In this document: positions 15,602 to 23,579 of the stretch, piece after piece | Numbering within the stretch: the first letter of the stretch is position 1 | Layout of the letters: each line of letters begins with the position of its first letter | NCBI GenBank assembly: GCA_913063495.1 | Contig: CAJXXT010000043.1 | Span: 1-32,246, forward strand | Direction of reading: 5' to 3' | DNA length: 32,246 nucleotides | From: an uncultured Gammaproteobacteria bacterium | Lineage (GTDB): Bacteria > Pseudomonadota > Gammaproteobacteria > Pseudomonadales > Ketobacteraceae | The notes under the pieces: model-generated | What the model was told of the DNA's origin: nothing | What the model saw: the letters and a program-made list of their open reading frames with translations, nothing else | Databases searched by the model: none | Position numbers and translations under genes: made by a program

Positions 15602-17914
15602 ATGCTCAAAGCCGGGCCCTTAATGACGTTTTTACAACCGATTAAAAAGCACCTATTTACCGGAACAAACTTAGCGTTACTGTTCTTGATGGCCGCAATT
15701 TTAAACCCTGCTTTTTTAAGCCCTGCTATCGCATCATCAGGGCAAATAAGTCCTCTCGCTCAACTAAGCCCATTAACACCAACGATTACGGCTAACGCAA
15801 CCCTGCAATCTGAAAGAAAGCTGTTTATTAAAGCAAGAAAACGACTATCTAGAGGAGACCTGAACGGTTACCGAGCCTTATCTGCAAAACTTACCGACTA
15901 CCCTCTCTACCCTTACCTAGAATTCTTCAAGCATAAACGGTATATCAGCAAACTATCTCTCGATGATATAGATAATTTTAGTCAGAACAATGCAGACTCC
16001 CCTATCTCATACCGGCTTTATAATGCCTGGCTCGCATCACTGGCTAAAAGTAAACGCTGGAGGGACTACGTTGCAACCTATGAGAGTAATGGCAATCCAA
16101 AATACGACTGCTATTACTATTGGGCTTTATTTAAAGAAGGTTATACAAAAAAAGCATTTCTCGGTGCCGAGAAGCTATGGCTCGTCGGAAAGTCTCAGAA
16201 AAAAGCATGCGATCCTCTGTTTGAGGTCTGGAAAAAAACTGACGCATTTAACGAAGCCATCGTTTGGCGCCGCACACAGCTAGCGATGCAAAACCGAAAG
16301 CTACAGTTAGCGAAATACTTGGAGCGTTTTCTTGGCGAACCCGAAAAATCACTTTCCAAAGAGTGGCGAAAACTATACCGCGCGCCAAAACGACTAACCA
16401 AAATAACGCGTTATCAACAATGGGCTAGCCATGCAAAACCCCTTATCATTTCAGGATTCAAGCGACTAATTCGAAAGGAAACCGAGCTTGCCATTAACTT
16501 ATGGCCCCAGTATGAAAACACGTTTGATTTTACCGATAAAGAAAGTGCAGAGGTTCACCAATATTTCGCAAAAATACTGGCTCTACGCTTTGATGACAAT
16601 GCTGAATATTGGCTCAACCAGGCGCTAGTTTTACCGGGGGGCGAAGAGATAATTGATTACGGCATTCGCCACGCCCTACGAAGTCATGATTGGAAGCGAG
16701 TAAAACGCTGGTTAGCAATGGCTCCACAAGCAGAACGGGGCTCAAACCAATGGCGGTATTGGGAGGCTAAATCTGATCAGTTTATCGGAGAATTCGCATT
16801 AAGCTTTGCGTTGAACAATAACAATACCAATACCAATACCAACACCAACACCAACACCAACACAACAATACCACGACCTCTAGCATTACCTTTTAACAAT
16901 AGCGTTCTTTCACTACCAGAGTCCCCATTCCAGAATTTATTAAAATCCCATAACGACTTTGTTCGCAACTTAACCCTACCGGACAATACGCGAACCTTGC
17001 TGCCCAGCACAACAGACCCATTATTCCAAAGCCTACAAACACCGACGAATGCATTCTCTGGACTGTCCCAAGAGCGAAGTTTTTACGGATTTATATCCAG
17101 CGAGATACTCAACAAACCCTTGCAACTCAACAATCAGTTATCAACACCCAGTAACAATCAAATAACGCGAATTTTATCTACACCTGGCATTGTTCGAGCA
17201 TGGGAGCTTTATCAAATAAAAGAAGACACCTACGCTCGAAGTGAATGGAATCTGGCAATCACGCGAATGCCCGCAGAAGATAGAGGCATTGCCGCTCAAT
17301 TAGCGGATCAATGGGGCTGGCATCATCATGCCATTATGGCCGCTGCACGCTCCGATATTAGAGACAATTTAAAACTCCGATTCCCTACCGCTTATCAAAA
17401 CACTGTGGCATCTAATGCTAGCAAAAATGGTATTGCTAAAGACTGGGTATTTTCATTAATACGACAAGAAAGTGCATTTTCCTATCAAGCAAAATCGCCT
17501 GTAGGCGCATTAGGTATGATGCAAATCATGCCAGCTACCGCCAAACAAATATCAAAAAACATGGGCCTTCGATACAAGGGAAATTATTCACTGCTTCAGC
17601 CAGAAAAGAACATCCAGCTAGGCACTCGTTATATGGGACAACTTTTAAAACGTTTCCAGGGGAACACTATTCTCGCCACAGCTGCATACAATGCAGGCCC
17701 CAATCGAGCAAAGCGTTGGCAACCAAAACACACACCGATGGCAGGTGACATATGGATAGAAACCATCCCTTATAAAGAAACCCGTAACTACGTTAAAAAT
17801 GTCATGACGTATCAAGCCATTTATCGATCACATCTTGGGAAGGATATAAAATTAACTAAATCACTGGCATCCGTTCCAGCTCGATACCCACAATTGGTCA
17901 GAACAATTAATTAG
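15602..17914 (+). CDS. slt: Soluble lytic murein transglycosylase (Slt70 family)
   Basis: Periplasmic enzyme that cleaves peptidoglycan between MurNAc and GlcNAc with anhydro-ring formation. Signal peptide at about 1-45, helical superhelix (U/L domains, about 60-400 and 510-600), then the SLT catalytic domain at about 605-750. Catalytic Glu623 is in RQESAF, followed by SPVGALGMMQIMPATAKQI and AAYNAGPNRAKRW; YKETRNYVKNVMTY is the usual C-terminal signature. At 770 residues it is over 100 longer than E. coli Slt70 (645). The extra part is a low-complexity insertion at about 405-510 that begins with an Asn-Thr microsatellite. The start could instead be the ATG at 15623; neither has a good ribosome site. 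Confidence 0.93.
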   Translation: MLKAGPLMTFLQPIKKHLFTGTNLALLFLMAAILNPAFLSPAIASSGQISPLAQLSPLTPTITANATLQSERKLFIKARKRLSRGDLNGYRALSAKLTDYPLYPYLEFFKHKRYISKLSLDDIDNFSQNNADSPISYRLYNAWLASLAKSKRWRDYVATYESNGNPKYDCYYYWALFKEGYTKKAFLGAEKLWLVGKSQKKACDPLFEVWKKTDAFNEAIVWRRTQLAMQNRKLQLAKYLERFLGEPEKSLSKEWRKLYRAPKRLTKITRYQQWASHAKPLIISGFKRLIRKETELAINLWPQYENTFDFTDKESAEVHQYFAKILALRFDDNAEYWLNQALVLPGGEEIIDYGIRHALRSHDWKRVKRWLAMAPQAERGSNQWRYWEAKSDQFIGEFALSFALNNNNTNTNTNTNTNTNTTIPRPLALPFNNSVLSLPESPFQNLLKSHNDFVRNLTLPDNTRTLLPSTTDPLFQSLQTPTNAFSGLSQERSFYGFISSEILNKPLQLNNQLSTPSNNQITRILSTPGIVRAWELYQIKEDTYARSEWNLAITRMPAEDRGIAAQLADQWGWHHHAIMAAARSDIRDNLKLRFPTAYQNTVASNASKNGIAKDWVFSLIRQESAFSYQAKSPVGALGMMQIMPATAKQISKNMGLRYKGNYSLLQPEKNIQLGTRYMGQLLKRFQGNTILATAAYNAGPNRAKRWQPKHTPMAGDIWIETIPYKETRNYVKNVMTYQAIYRSHLGKDIKLTKSLASVPARYPQLVRTIN
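16814..16867 (+). repeat. AA[T/C]ACC hexanucleotide microsatellite coding for (Asn-Thr)n
   Basis: Eighteen codons of only Asn and Thr (residues 405-422 of Slt: N4, then six Thr-Asn pairs, then two Thr), built mainly from AATACC and AACACC units. Because the unit is 6 bp, slippage would change length by two residues without breaking the frame. Confidence 0.95.
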
Positions 17915-17952
17915 ACGCTGTATCTAGACACTGCATCTAGACCCTGTATCTA
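17914..17952. repeat. Three 13-bp tandem units after slt
   Basis: GACGCTGTATCTA, GACACTGCATCTA and GACCCTGTATCTA follow one another exactly, beginning at the last base of the slt stop codon. They lie in the 82-bp gap to the convergent hydrolase gene. No terminator hairpin is seen there. Confidence 0.85.
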
Positions 17953-17996
17953 AACCCAGCAATCGCTCTGACCAAAACCATATTAGCGGCTTAGAT

Positions 17997-19292
17997 TTAA
18001 TTCATCGGCATCGTTCGACAGCGTTTAGAAATCGTGTTCAACAACATACCTAAACGCGGCAAATGTGATCCTGCCAAAGGGTTTCCTGACGTAAGAATCG
18101 AGACGGTTGTTGCTCTCTCTGGATCAGCCCAGCAGAAATTATTGGTTAATCCCAAATGTCCATAAGCATGAGCTGTTGCTGGACCAAACATCCCCCACCC
18201 GGTATTACCTAACATCATTCCCGCACTATATCGCATCGGCACCATAAGAATACGATCCATCTCAGGTTTACTTACCTCACGAATTGCTCTTTCAACCGTC
18301 ACGGCTTCAAAAATACGCTTTCCATCAAGCTCACCACCATTTAACAAACATTGGAAAAAACGTGAACACTCGTCAGCGGTAGCAACAATGTTACCTGCTG
18401 GGATAATTTGTTGATAAAAACGCGGGTCATTTGATAATTCAACGGCCGTTTCAAATGAAGCACCCAACACACGATGAATAAACTGTTTTACTGGGAAAAC
18501 AATCGGTAAACCCGTCACATAGTTTCGCGCTAAATCACCATATTGCTCATCAGGCAAACCATAGTTAAAGTATTTAAACCCTAATGGCTCCTGAATGTGT
18601 TTGCGCATAAATTCACGAATACTTTCACCCGTAATACGCTGTACCAATTCACCTAACACATAACCGCCGGTAATCGCATGATACGCAAGCTCACGACCGT
18701 GAATTGTTGTGGGTTTAGCGTTATATAGGATATTCAGTATTTCGTCATAATCAAACAACACTTCAGGATCAATATCTTTAAATGTCGCAATACCTGCACG
18801 ATGAGACAGTATTTGCTGCACCGTTATGTTCTTTTTCCCGTTCGCACCAAACTCAGGAATATAAAAACTCACAGGGTTTAATACATTTAACTTTCCCTGC
18901 TCTTCAAGTAGATGAACCACCATCGCAGTAATTGCTTTTGATGCAGAGAACAAACACATAGGCATATCAGGCGTTGCTATAACAGCTTCCCCAATATCTC
19001 CAGGCCCATTACCCCGCTGATGCCCAATGGATCGGTTTATTAATACTTCTCCATGTCGCCTAATACACAGCGTAATCGCAGGATACATCCCTGTTTTATA
19101 TAACGCCTCAGTTGCTCCCCATATGGCCTCTCTATCCTCACTATTCAACCCTAGTAATTCAGGATCCATTTCCCCTTCCGCGATACGCGTTACAGAAGAC
19201 AAGTCTGATGGGACAACGATATTTCGCTCAATGCGAGCTAGGGGGTTTAGGTTCATGGGGATTTTGCCTATTAGTTCTGACGGAGAATACAT
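17997..19292 (-). CDS. Serine beta-lactamase-like hydrolase (class C / EstB family)
   Basis: Penicillin-binding-protein-like serine hydrolase, probably an esterase or peptidase rather than a resistance enzyme. With the ATG at 19292 it has 431 residues. The nucleophile motif SxxK is Ser116-Ala-Ser-Lys119 (LFSASKAITAMV). The second motif is YHAITGGYVLGEL, with Tyr in place of the usual YxN Tyr, as in EstB-like esterases. The HLGLTNNFCWADP stretch near the C-terminus replaces the KTG box. No signal peptide, so it is likely cytoplasmic. I prefer 19292 because GGAAG lies 5 nt upstream; the frame continues to a GTG at 19328 with no ribosome site. Substrate unknown. Confidence 0.88.
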   Translation of the reverse strand: MYSPSELIGKIPMNLNPLARIERNIVVPSDLSSVTRIAEGEMDPELLGLNSEDREAIWGATEALYKTGMYPAITLCIRRHGEVLINRSIGHQRGNGPGDIGEAVIATPDMPMCLFSASKAITAMVVHLLEEQGKLNVLNPVSFYIPEFGANGKKNITVQQILSHRAGIATFKDIDPEVLFDYDEILNILYNAKPTTIHGRELAYHAITGGYVLGELVQRITGESIREFMRKHIQEPLGFKYFNYGLPDEQYGDLARNYVTGLPIVFPVKQFIHRVLGASFETAVELSNDPRFYQQIIPAGNIVATADECSRFFQCLLNGGELDGKRIFEAVTVERAIREVSKPEMDRILMVPMRYSAGMMLGNTGWGMFGPATAHAYGHLGLTNNFCWADPERATTVSILTSGNPLAGSHLPRLGMLLNTISKRCRTMPMN

Positions 19293-19588
19293 ATTATCTT
19301 CCAATTGAGTGGTGCGATACGTATCCACAGAACGCCAGCTCTGCTTGCACCTATTATAATTTTCGTTTTTAACAGCTTACCCATAAATATTAGAATACAA
19401 AACCTATACGGGGTATACCGCCCAAAAGATAACCTTTAAAGAGCGTATTCTGACCTAAAAAGAGATGTTTTATGTAATTTGTCAGCTATATTGCCTGTTC
19501 TAGGTTACACACTCTAATGTTCTAGCGGTACAATAGCCCACCAGAACTCCCACCACATACGTAGCCAGAAGCTTCAGATGGAAAATAT
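19293..19588. other. Divergent intergenic region (296 bp)
   Basis: It separates the hydrolase gene (minus) from the ABC1 kinase gene (plus) and should hold both promoters. It is AT-rich around 19370-19500 and contains a small palindrome, GGTATACC, near 19415. I see no gene, RNA or convincing operator. Confidence 0.5.
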
Positions 19589-20899
19589 ATGTCATCCAGG
19601 ATAGAAAAACTCAGCGCAGGGCTAAAAGGCGCATTCAGAATCGGGCAAACCGCAAGTATATTGGCCAAAGCCGGTGTTAACTGGGTTGCAGGGGATCGCC
19701 CGCCACCACCAAAGCTTCTGAGAGAGACATTTGAAAGCCTCGGTACAACCTATATTAAATTAGGCCAATTTATTGCCAGCTCCCCTTCTGTGTTTCCTGA
19801 TGCTTATGTTGAAGAGTTCCAACTTTGTCTGGATAAAACCCAGCCCGTCCCTTTTTCTATTATGCGAAAGGTCCTGGAACAGGAACTCGGGAAATCGTTA
19901 GAATCCGTATTTACGGAGATTAACCCCGAAGCCATAGCTTCCGCCTCCATCGCGCAAGTTTACGCAGCTAAACTAAAAACGGGCGAAGATGTTGTTATTA
20001 AAATCCAAAAGCCAGGTGTCGAGAACATCTTACTAACGGATCTTAATTTTTTATACGTTGCGGCAAAAGTGATGGAATATTTTGTTCCTAACCTATCGAT
20101 GGCATCAATATCCGACATTGTGGATGAAATACAAAAAGGCATGCTGGCTGAATGTGACTTCTTGCAAGAAGCCAAAAACATCAAAGCCTTCCAAGAATTT
20201 TTGGTGACAACTGGCAATCAAGATACCGTTGCACCGAAAGTATATCCTGAAGCAACAACACAACGCATCCTAACCATGGAGCGTTTATACGGTGTTCCTT
20301 TTACCGATTTAGACAGCGTGCGAAAGTATGCGAAGAATCCAGAGAACACATTGTTAACTGCAATGAATACTTGGTTTGCGAGTTTACTGTTCTGCGAATC
20401 ATTTCATGCGGATGTTCACGCAGGTAACCTTCTTGTACTTCGGGATGGCAAGATTGGTTTTATTGATTTTGGTATCGTCGGCCGAATTCGCCCAGAAACC
20501 TGGGAATCCGTTTCACAATTCATCTGGGCTATTGGTCAAGAAGATTACCAGGCGATGGCAGAATCAATGCTTGGTATTGGCATGACTGACGGTGAAGTAG
20601 ATACCCAAAAACTCGCCAAAGACATTGAAGACCTTTATACCAACATGGACACTGTTGTGATGGTCGACCCAATGGATATGAATGCGGCAAATGAGAAAGA
20701 AGTTAACCGTATTATGATGAAATTGGTAAGCCTTGGTAAATCACACGGCATCCATTTTCCCCGTGAATTTGCTTTATTACTGAAGCAGCTATTGTACTTT
20801 GATCGTTATGTACGAATTTTAGCGGTTGATGCCAATATCTATATGGATGATCGCCTGAATATTTCTCCTGATGATATGAACTGGAAGTCGCTGCACTAA
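19589..20899 (+). CDS. ABC1/UbiB-family atypical kinase (AarF-like)
   Basis: Protein-kinase-like ATPase of the ABC1/ADCK family. The family signature KxGQ is present as YIKLGQFIASSP (about residues 55-66), the Ala-rich nucleotide loop as ASASIAQVYAA, and the ATP-binding Lys in VVIKIQKPG. The catalytic loop is FHADVHAGNLL and the metal motif is FIDFGIVGRI. At 436 residues it lacks the C-terminal membrane helices of UbiB, so it is a soluble paralogue rather than the ubiquinone-biosynthesis UbiB itself; no ubi genes are adjacent. The target is unknown, though lipid or quinone metabolism is the usual link. TGGAAAAT precedes the ATG. Confidence 0.93.
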   Translation: MSSRIEKLSAGLKGAFRIGQTASILAKAGVNWVAGDRPPPPKLLRETFESLGTTYIKLGQFIASSPSVFPDAYVEEFQLCLDKTQPVPFSIMRKVLEQELGKSLESVFTEINPEAIASASIAQVYAAKLKTGEDVVIKIQKPGVENILLTDLNFLYVAAKVMEYFVPNLSMASISDIVDEIQKGMLAECDFLQEAKNIKAFQEFLVTTGNQDTVAPKVYPEATTQRILTMERLYGVPFTDLDSVRKYAKNPENTLLTAMNTWFASLLFCESFHADVHAGNLLVLRDGKIGFIDFGIVGRIRPETWESVSQFIWAIGQEDYQAMAESMLGIGMTDGEVDTQKLAKDIEDLYTNMDTVVMVDPMDMNAANEKEVNRIMMKLVSLGKSHGIHFPREFALLLKQLLYFDRYVRILAVDANIYMDDRLNISPDDMNWKSLH

Positions 20900-20909
20900 A
20901 TACCTACTC

Positions 20910-20940
20910 CCTTGATGCGTTAATAGTTAGCGCATCAAGG
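20910..20940. terminator. Hairpin between convergent genes
   Basis: CCTTGATGCG (20910-20919) pairs perfectly with CGCATCAAGG (20931-20940) around an 11-nt loop. There is no strong T-tract on either side, so termination is likely but not certain. Confidence 0.5.
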
Positions 20941-20972
20941 AGGAGTCAATCTCTCTGTACTCATTGACTTTT

Positions 20973-21515
20973 CTATTCTCGACAACCTTTCAAAATACCT
21001 TCTAACGTATCAACACCTAATTCCTGGCAATACGTGATATTCCGCTCTGGAATCGCTTCAGGATTGGGGTATCGCTCTAACACTTTCTCCAAACTCTCTT
21101 CTCGAATGATGTGTAACATTGGATAGGGCGAGCGGTTTGTGTAATGGCTTGCATCTGCCTTGTCGACCCCCTCAAAGCAGTATTCTGGGTGAAAACTTGC
21201 GAGCTGATATATTCCCTCATACTCTTGTTGAGCCAACAATCCATTAGCGACATCAAGCAAATCAAGGTACTCGTGAAAATCAGAAAACCCATTTGGCATA
21301 ATAAACATTGCCGCTTCAATGTCATTGTCTTCGTCTAGTTTACGGCACAAGTCCATCAAACAGCACAACGCATCTTCCATTTGTTTACCATCGTAAACTT
21401 CATAATGAATACTGCCCTTATCCACCTCTTTTTTTGCAAAAGGGCAAATATTGTGGGCAACAATAAAGTGTTGAACCCAGCTTTGGGTATTCATTACAAC
21501 AGAATTTGTAGACAT
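20973..21515 (-). CDS. DUF1415 family protein
   Basis: 180-residue soluble protein. The family hallmark near the N-terminus, WVQHFIVAHNICPFAKKE, is clear, followed by SFHPEYCFEGVDKADASHYTNRSPYPMLHIIREESLEKVL. The conserved Cys, His and Asp/Glu residues suggest metal or substrate binding, but the biochemical role of DUF1415 is not known. It is convergent with the ABC1 kinase gene and divergent from the FadL-like gene. Length and start (second in-frame Met lies only seven residues in) match the family. Identification confident, function unknown. Confidence 0.88.
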   Translation of the reverse strand: MSTNSVVMNTQSWVQHFIVAHNICPFAKKEVDKGSIHYEVYDGKQMEDALCCLMDLCRKLDEDNDIEAAMFIMPNGFSDFHEYLDLLDVANGLLAQQEYEGIYQLASFHPEYCFEGVDKADASHYTNRSPYPMLHIIREESLEKVLERYPNPEAIPERNITYCQELGVDTLEGILKGCRE

Positions 21516-21837
21516 CAGAGTTATCTCTTGGCAAAAAACGCAGCATATCCCAATCTCAAGTGATTACAAATCACCTTCTAAAAAAAACACTCGGTAACAA
21601 TAAAAAACAACTCGAAACGAGCGACTTTGCATACTGGCAAAACAAATGACAATGATGTTTTTTTGGCCATTGCACTTTCCTGACACCTCTATAAAATCCT
21701 CGAAATCTGATGGATCTTCGGTAATCTTGCTGATACCTCAGTGTTTTATCCAGCCGTTTCTAGGCCTTTTTCAACTACAGGGGCTAATGTTTTGCAAAGT
21801 CACTCACTACTTTGCTGTTGTAAACATTAGAAAAGCT
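21516..21837. other. Divergent intergenic region before the FadL-like gene (322 bp)
   Basis: It should carry promoters for the DUF1415 gene and the FadL-like porin. The porin frame is open back to 21646, but the predicted 64 extra residues do not look like a protein and would bury the signal peptide, so I treat this as non-coding. A 7-8-7 inverted repeat lies at 21794-21815; nothing else is recognised. Confidence 0.5.
21794..21815. promoter_or_regulatory. Operator-like inverted repeat GCAAAGT-N8-ACTTTGC
   Basis: Two 7-bp arms (21794-21800 and 21809-21815) pair perfectly around CACTCACT, 22 bp before the preferred porin start. Arm spacing is suited to a dimeric regulator. No regulator gene adjoins it, so the role is inferred. 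Confidence 0.35.
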
Positions 21838-23505
21838 ATGCCGTTATTATTTGTTCGACAAACGTCAATAAGTACGTTTGCTTTTTGCCTGAGCCTATTT
21901 GCTCTGGCGTTATTTTCTAAAGGTGCATCTGCACAACTTACCGACAACCTTTCACTTGGAAACCCAAAAGCCTTAGCATTGGGTCATGCTGTTACCGCAG
22001 ATCCCCCGGGCATAGATTCTATCCATTACAACCCAGCAGGCTTGGCAAAAATCAAAGGCCGCCAAATTTCCGTAAAGTTACTTGCGGCAAAAATGATTTT
22101 TGAAGCAGAGTTTGGTAATAGGCATTTAGAAAAAGCCAACACAACAGACGGGAGAACTATTGATCAAGCTTACTTAGATCACACAAAGGAACAGTACCCT
22201 GATGATCCATTTGAAAATACGGAATCTTATACTGATACCCCTATGTTAATGCTACCGTTTGGTGGCTTAACAGAAGTACCGGAGATCATTGTTCCGTTTG
22301 GTGGAATTGCCATCGAAGATCCCGAATTCGGCTGGGTGTTTGCCACCGCCGTTTACGCACCACAATCCTTAGGTTTTCAGCGTGATAAAAATGACCCCGC
22401 TCGTTACCAGGGCGAAGAAGTTGGCATATCCCGTATAACCTATTTATCACCATCCATCGGTTTTCAAGTTAACGATACTTTGTCTCTTGGTGTTTCTATC
22501 GGTTTATCTTGGCAGGGCTTAGGCATTAGATCCGGTATTCGAGCACCAGAAACCACCTTAGCGTTTCTTGAACATGCAGCAACAGAACTTGAAACGATTG
22601 GTTCTGAGTTATCTGCAATCGGCCCATACGACCCTATTGGCACCTTAGATATGGAAATGGAAGATGCCTTATCGTTTAGTTTTAACATCGGGTTGTTATG
22701 GGAGCCAACGCCTTGGGTTAGCTTTGGACTTGTTTACCAAGCTGAGTCAACGTCCGACCTTAAGGGTGATTACAAAATGGAAAATGACACCGGTGCTTGG
22801 CTAGCAATGACACAAAGCCTTGCGTCCTCCCCGCTTATTAACGATGCACTCTCATTGCTAAACGGTGGATATGGGTTACATGGTGAAGCGGTTACAACAG
22901 GTACCGTCGAGGCAGAATATATAACCCCTGCACACTTTGCTATCGGTACATCCGTTCAGCTATTCCCGTACTTAAAAGTTAACGTCGACTTAAAGTGGAC
23001 GGATTATGCCGCCTGGGAATCTCTAGACTTTCACTTTAGTGACTCCATCGATTTTTTGACCATCTCTGATTTAATTTACATGTTTCCTGCTGCACAGGGT
23101 GATGGTGACAATGCAGACCCGACAATAATGCGCACCCAGAAACAATATGAAAATGTTTGGACTTGGGCGATTGGTGCAGAGTACCAATACAGCGACAACC
23201 TAGTATTAAGAGCTGGTTATGAGCCGCGAACAAGTTCAGTACCAGAAGAACGCATTGATTTTCTCGTACCCATTGGTGATGCAAAATTATATACCGTCGG
23301 TTTTGGGTATCAACTTGATGCCTTTACCCAAGTTGATTTTGCATTTGGCTGGATGCACTCTACATTCGACGCCGATGCGGGGGAATCTCAAAGCGCAAAT
23401 TCAACCGAACCAGGGCGTGTCGTGTACAACCCCTACGCCTATCTTGATATTTCAGGTGAAACCAACGTGTATCTAATGAGCCTAAGTTACGATACTAAAT
23501 TTTAA
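21838..23505 (+). CDS. FadL/OmpP1/TodX-family outer membrane transport protein
   Basis: 555 residues from the ATG at 21838. Signal peptide of 32 residues ends ...GASA|QL. The N-terminal hatch has the family pattern (SLGNPKALALGHAVTADPPGIDSIHYNPAGLA), then a 14-strand-type barrel with alternating strands such as VFATAVYAPQSLGF, LSLGVSIGLSWQGLGI, VSFGLVYQAES, VNVDLKWTDYAAW and LVLRAGYEPRTS, and a C-terminal NVYLMSLSYDTKF ending in Phe. FadL porins carry long-chain fatty acids or other hydrophobic compounds across the outer membrane. The long loop at about 190-230 is unusual. The dehydrogenase pair elsewhere in the window could use such substrates, but no operon joins them. Confidence 0.9.
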   Translation: MPLLFVRQTSISTFAFCLSLFALALFSKGASAQLTDNLSLGNPKALALGHAVTADPPGIDSIHYNPAGLAKIKGRQISVKLLAAKMIFEAEFGNRHLEKANTTDGRTIDQAYLDHTKEQYPDDPFENTESYTDTPMLMLPFGGLTEVPEIIVPFGGIAIEDPEFGWVFATAVYAPQSLGFQRDKNDPARYQGEEVGISRITYLSPSIGFQVNDTLSLGVSIGLSWQGLGIRSGIRAPETTLAFLEHAATELETIGSELSAIGPYDPIGTLDMEMEDALSFSFNIGLLWEPTPWVSFGLVYQAESTSDLKGDYKMENDTGAWLAMTQSLASSPLINDALSLLNGGYGLHGEAVTTGTVEAEYITPAHFAIGTSVQLFPYLKVNVDLKWTDYAAWESLDFHFSDSIDFLTISDLIYMFPAAQGDGDNADPTIMRTQKQYENVWTWAIGAEYQYSDNLVLRAGYEPRTSSVPEERIDFLVPIGDAKLYTVGFGYQLDAFTQVDFAFGWMHSTFDADAGESQSANSTEPGRVVYNPYAYLDISGETNVYLMSLSYDTKF

Positions 23506-23545
23506 TCATAAGTAGTAATAGCTCGTTGCTAAAACGAGCCACAAA

Positions 23546-23579
23546 AAGATTCCCGCTATACGGCTATAGCGGGAATCTT
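23546..23579. terminator. Bidirectional terminator overlapping the 7TM gene stop
   Basis: Arms 23546-23560 and 23565-23579 (AAGATTCCCGCTATA and its complement) pair perfectly with a CGGC loop. The right arm includes two bases of the stop codon of the minus-strand 7TM gene. A second small hairpin, GCTCGTT...AACGAGC, lies just before it at 23521-23538. Confidence 0.75.

Noticed and set aside
16777..17010. Minus-strand frame encoding a Val-Leu repeat
   Set aside because: It is the antisense reading of the Asn-Thr microsatellite in slt and has no supporting start site.
19589..20899. Naming the ABC1 kinase ubiB
   Set aside because: It is too short and lacks the C-terminal membrane helices, and no ubiquinone genes adjoin it.
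21646..21837. 64-residue N-terminal extension of the FadL-like porin
   Set aside because: It would place a typical signal peptide in the middle of the protein, and its sequence is not like a protein domain.
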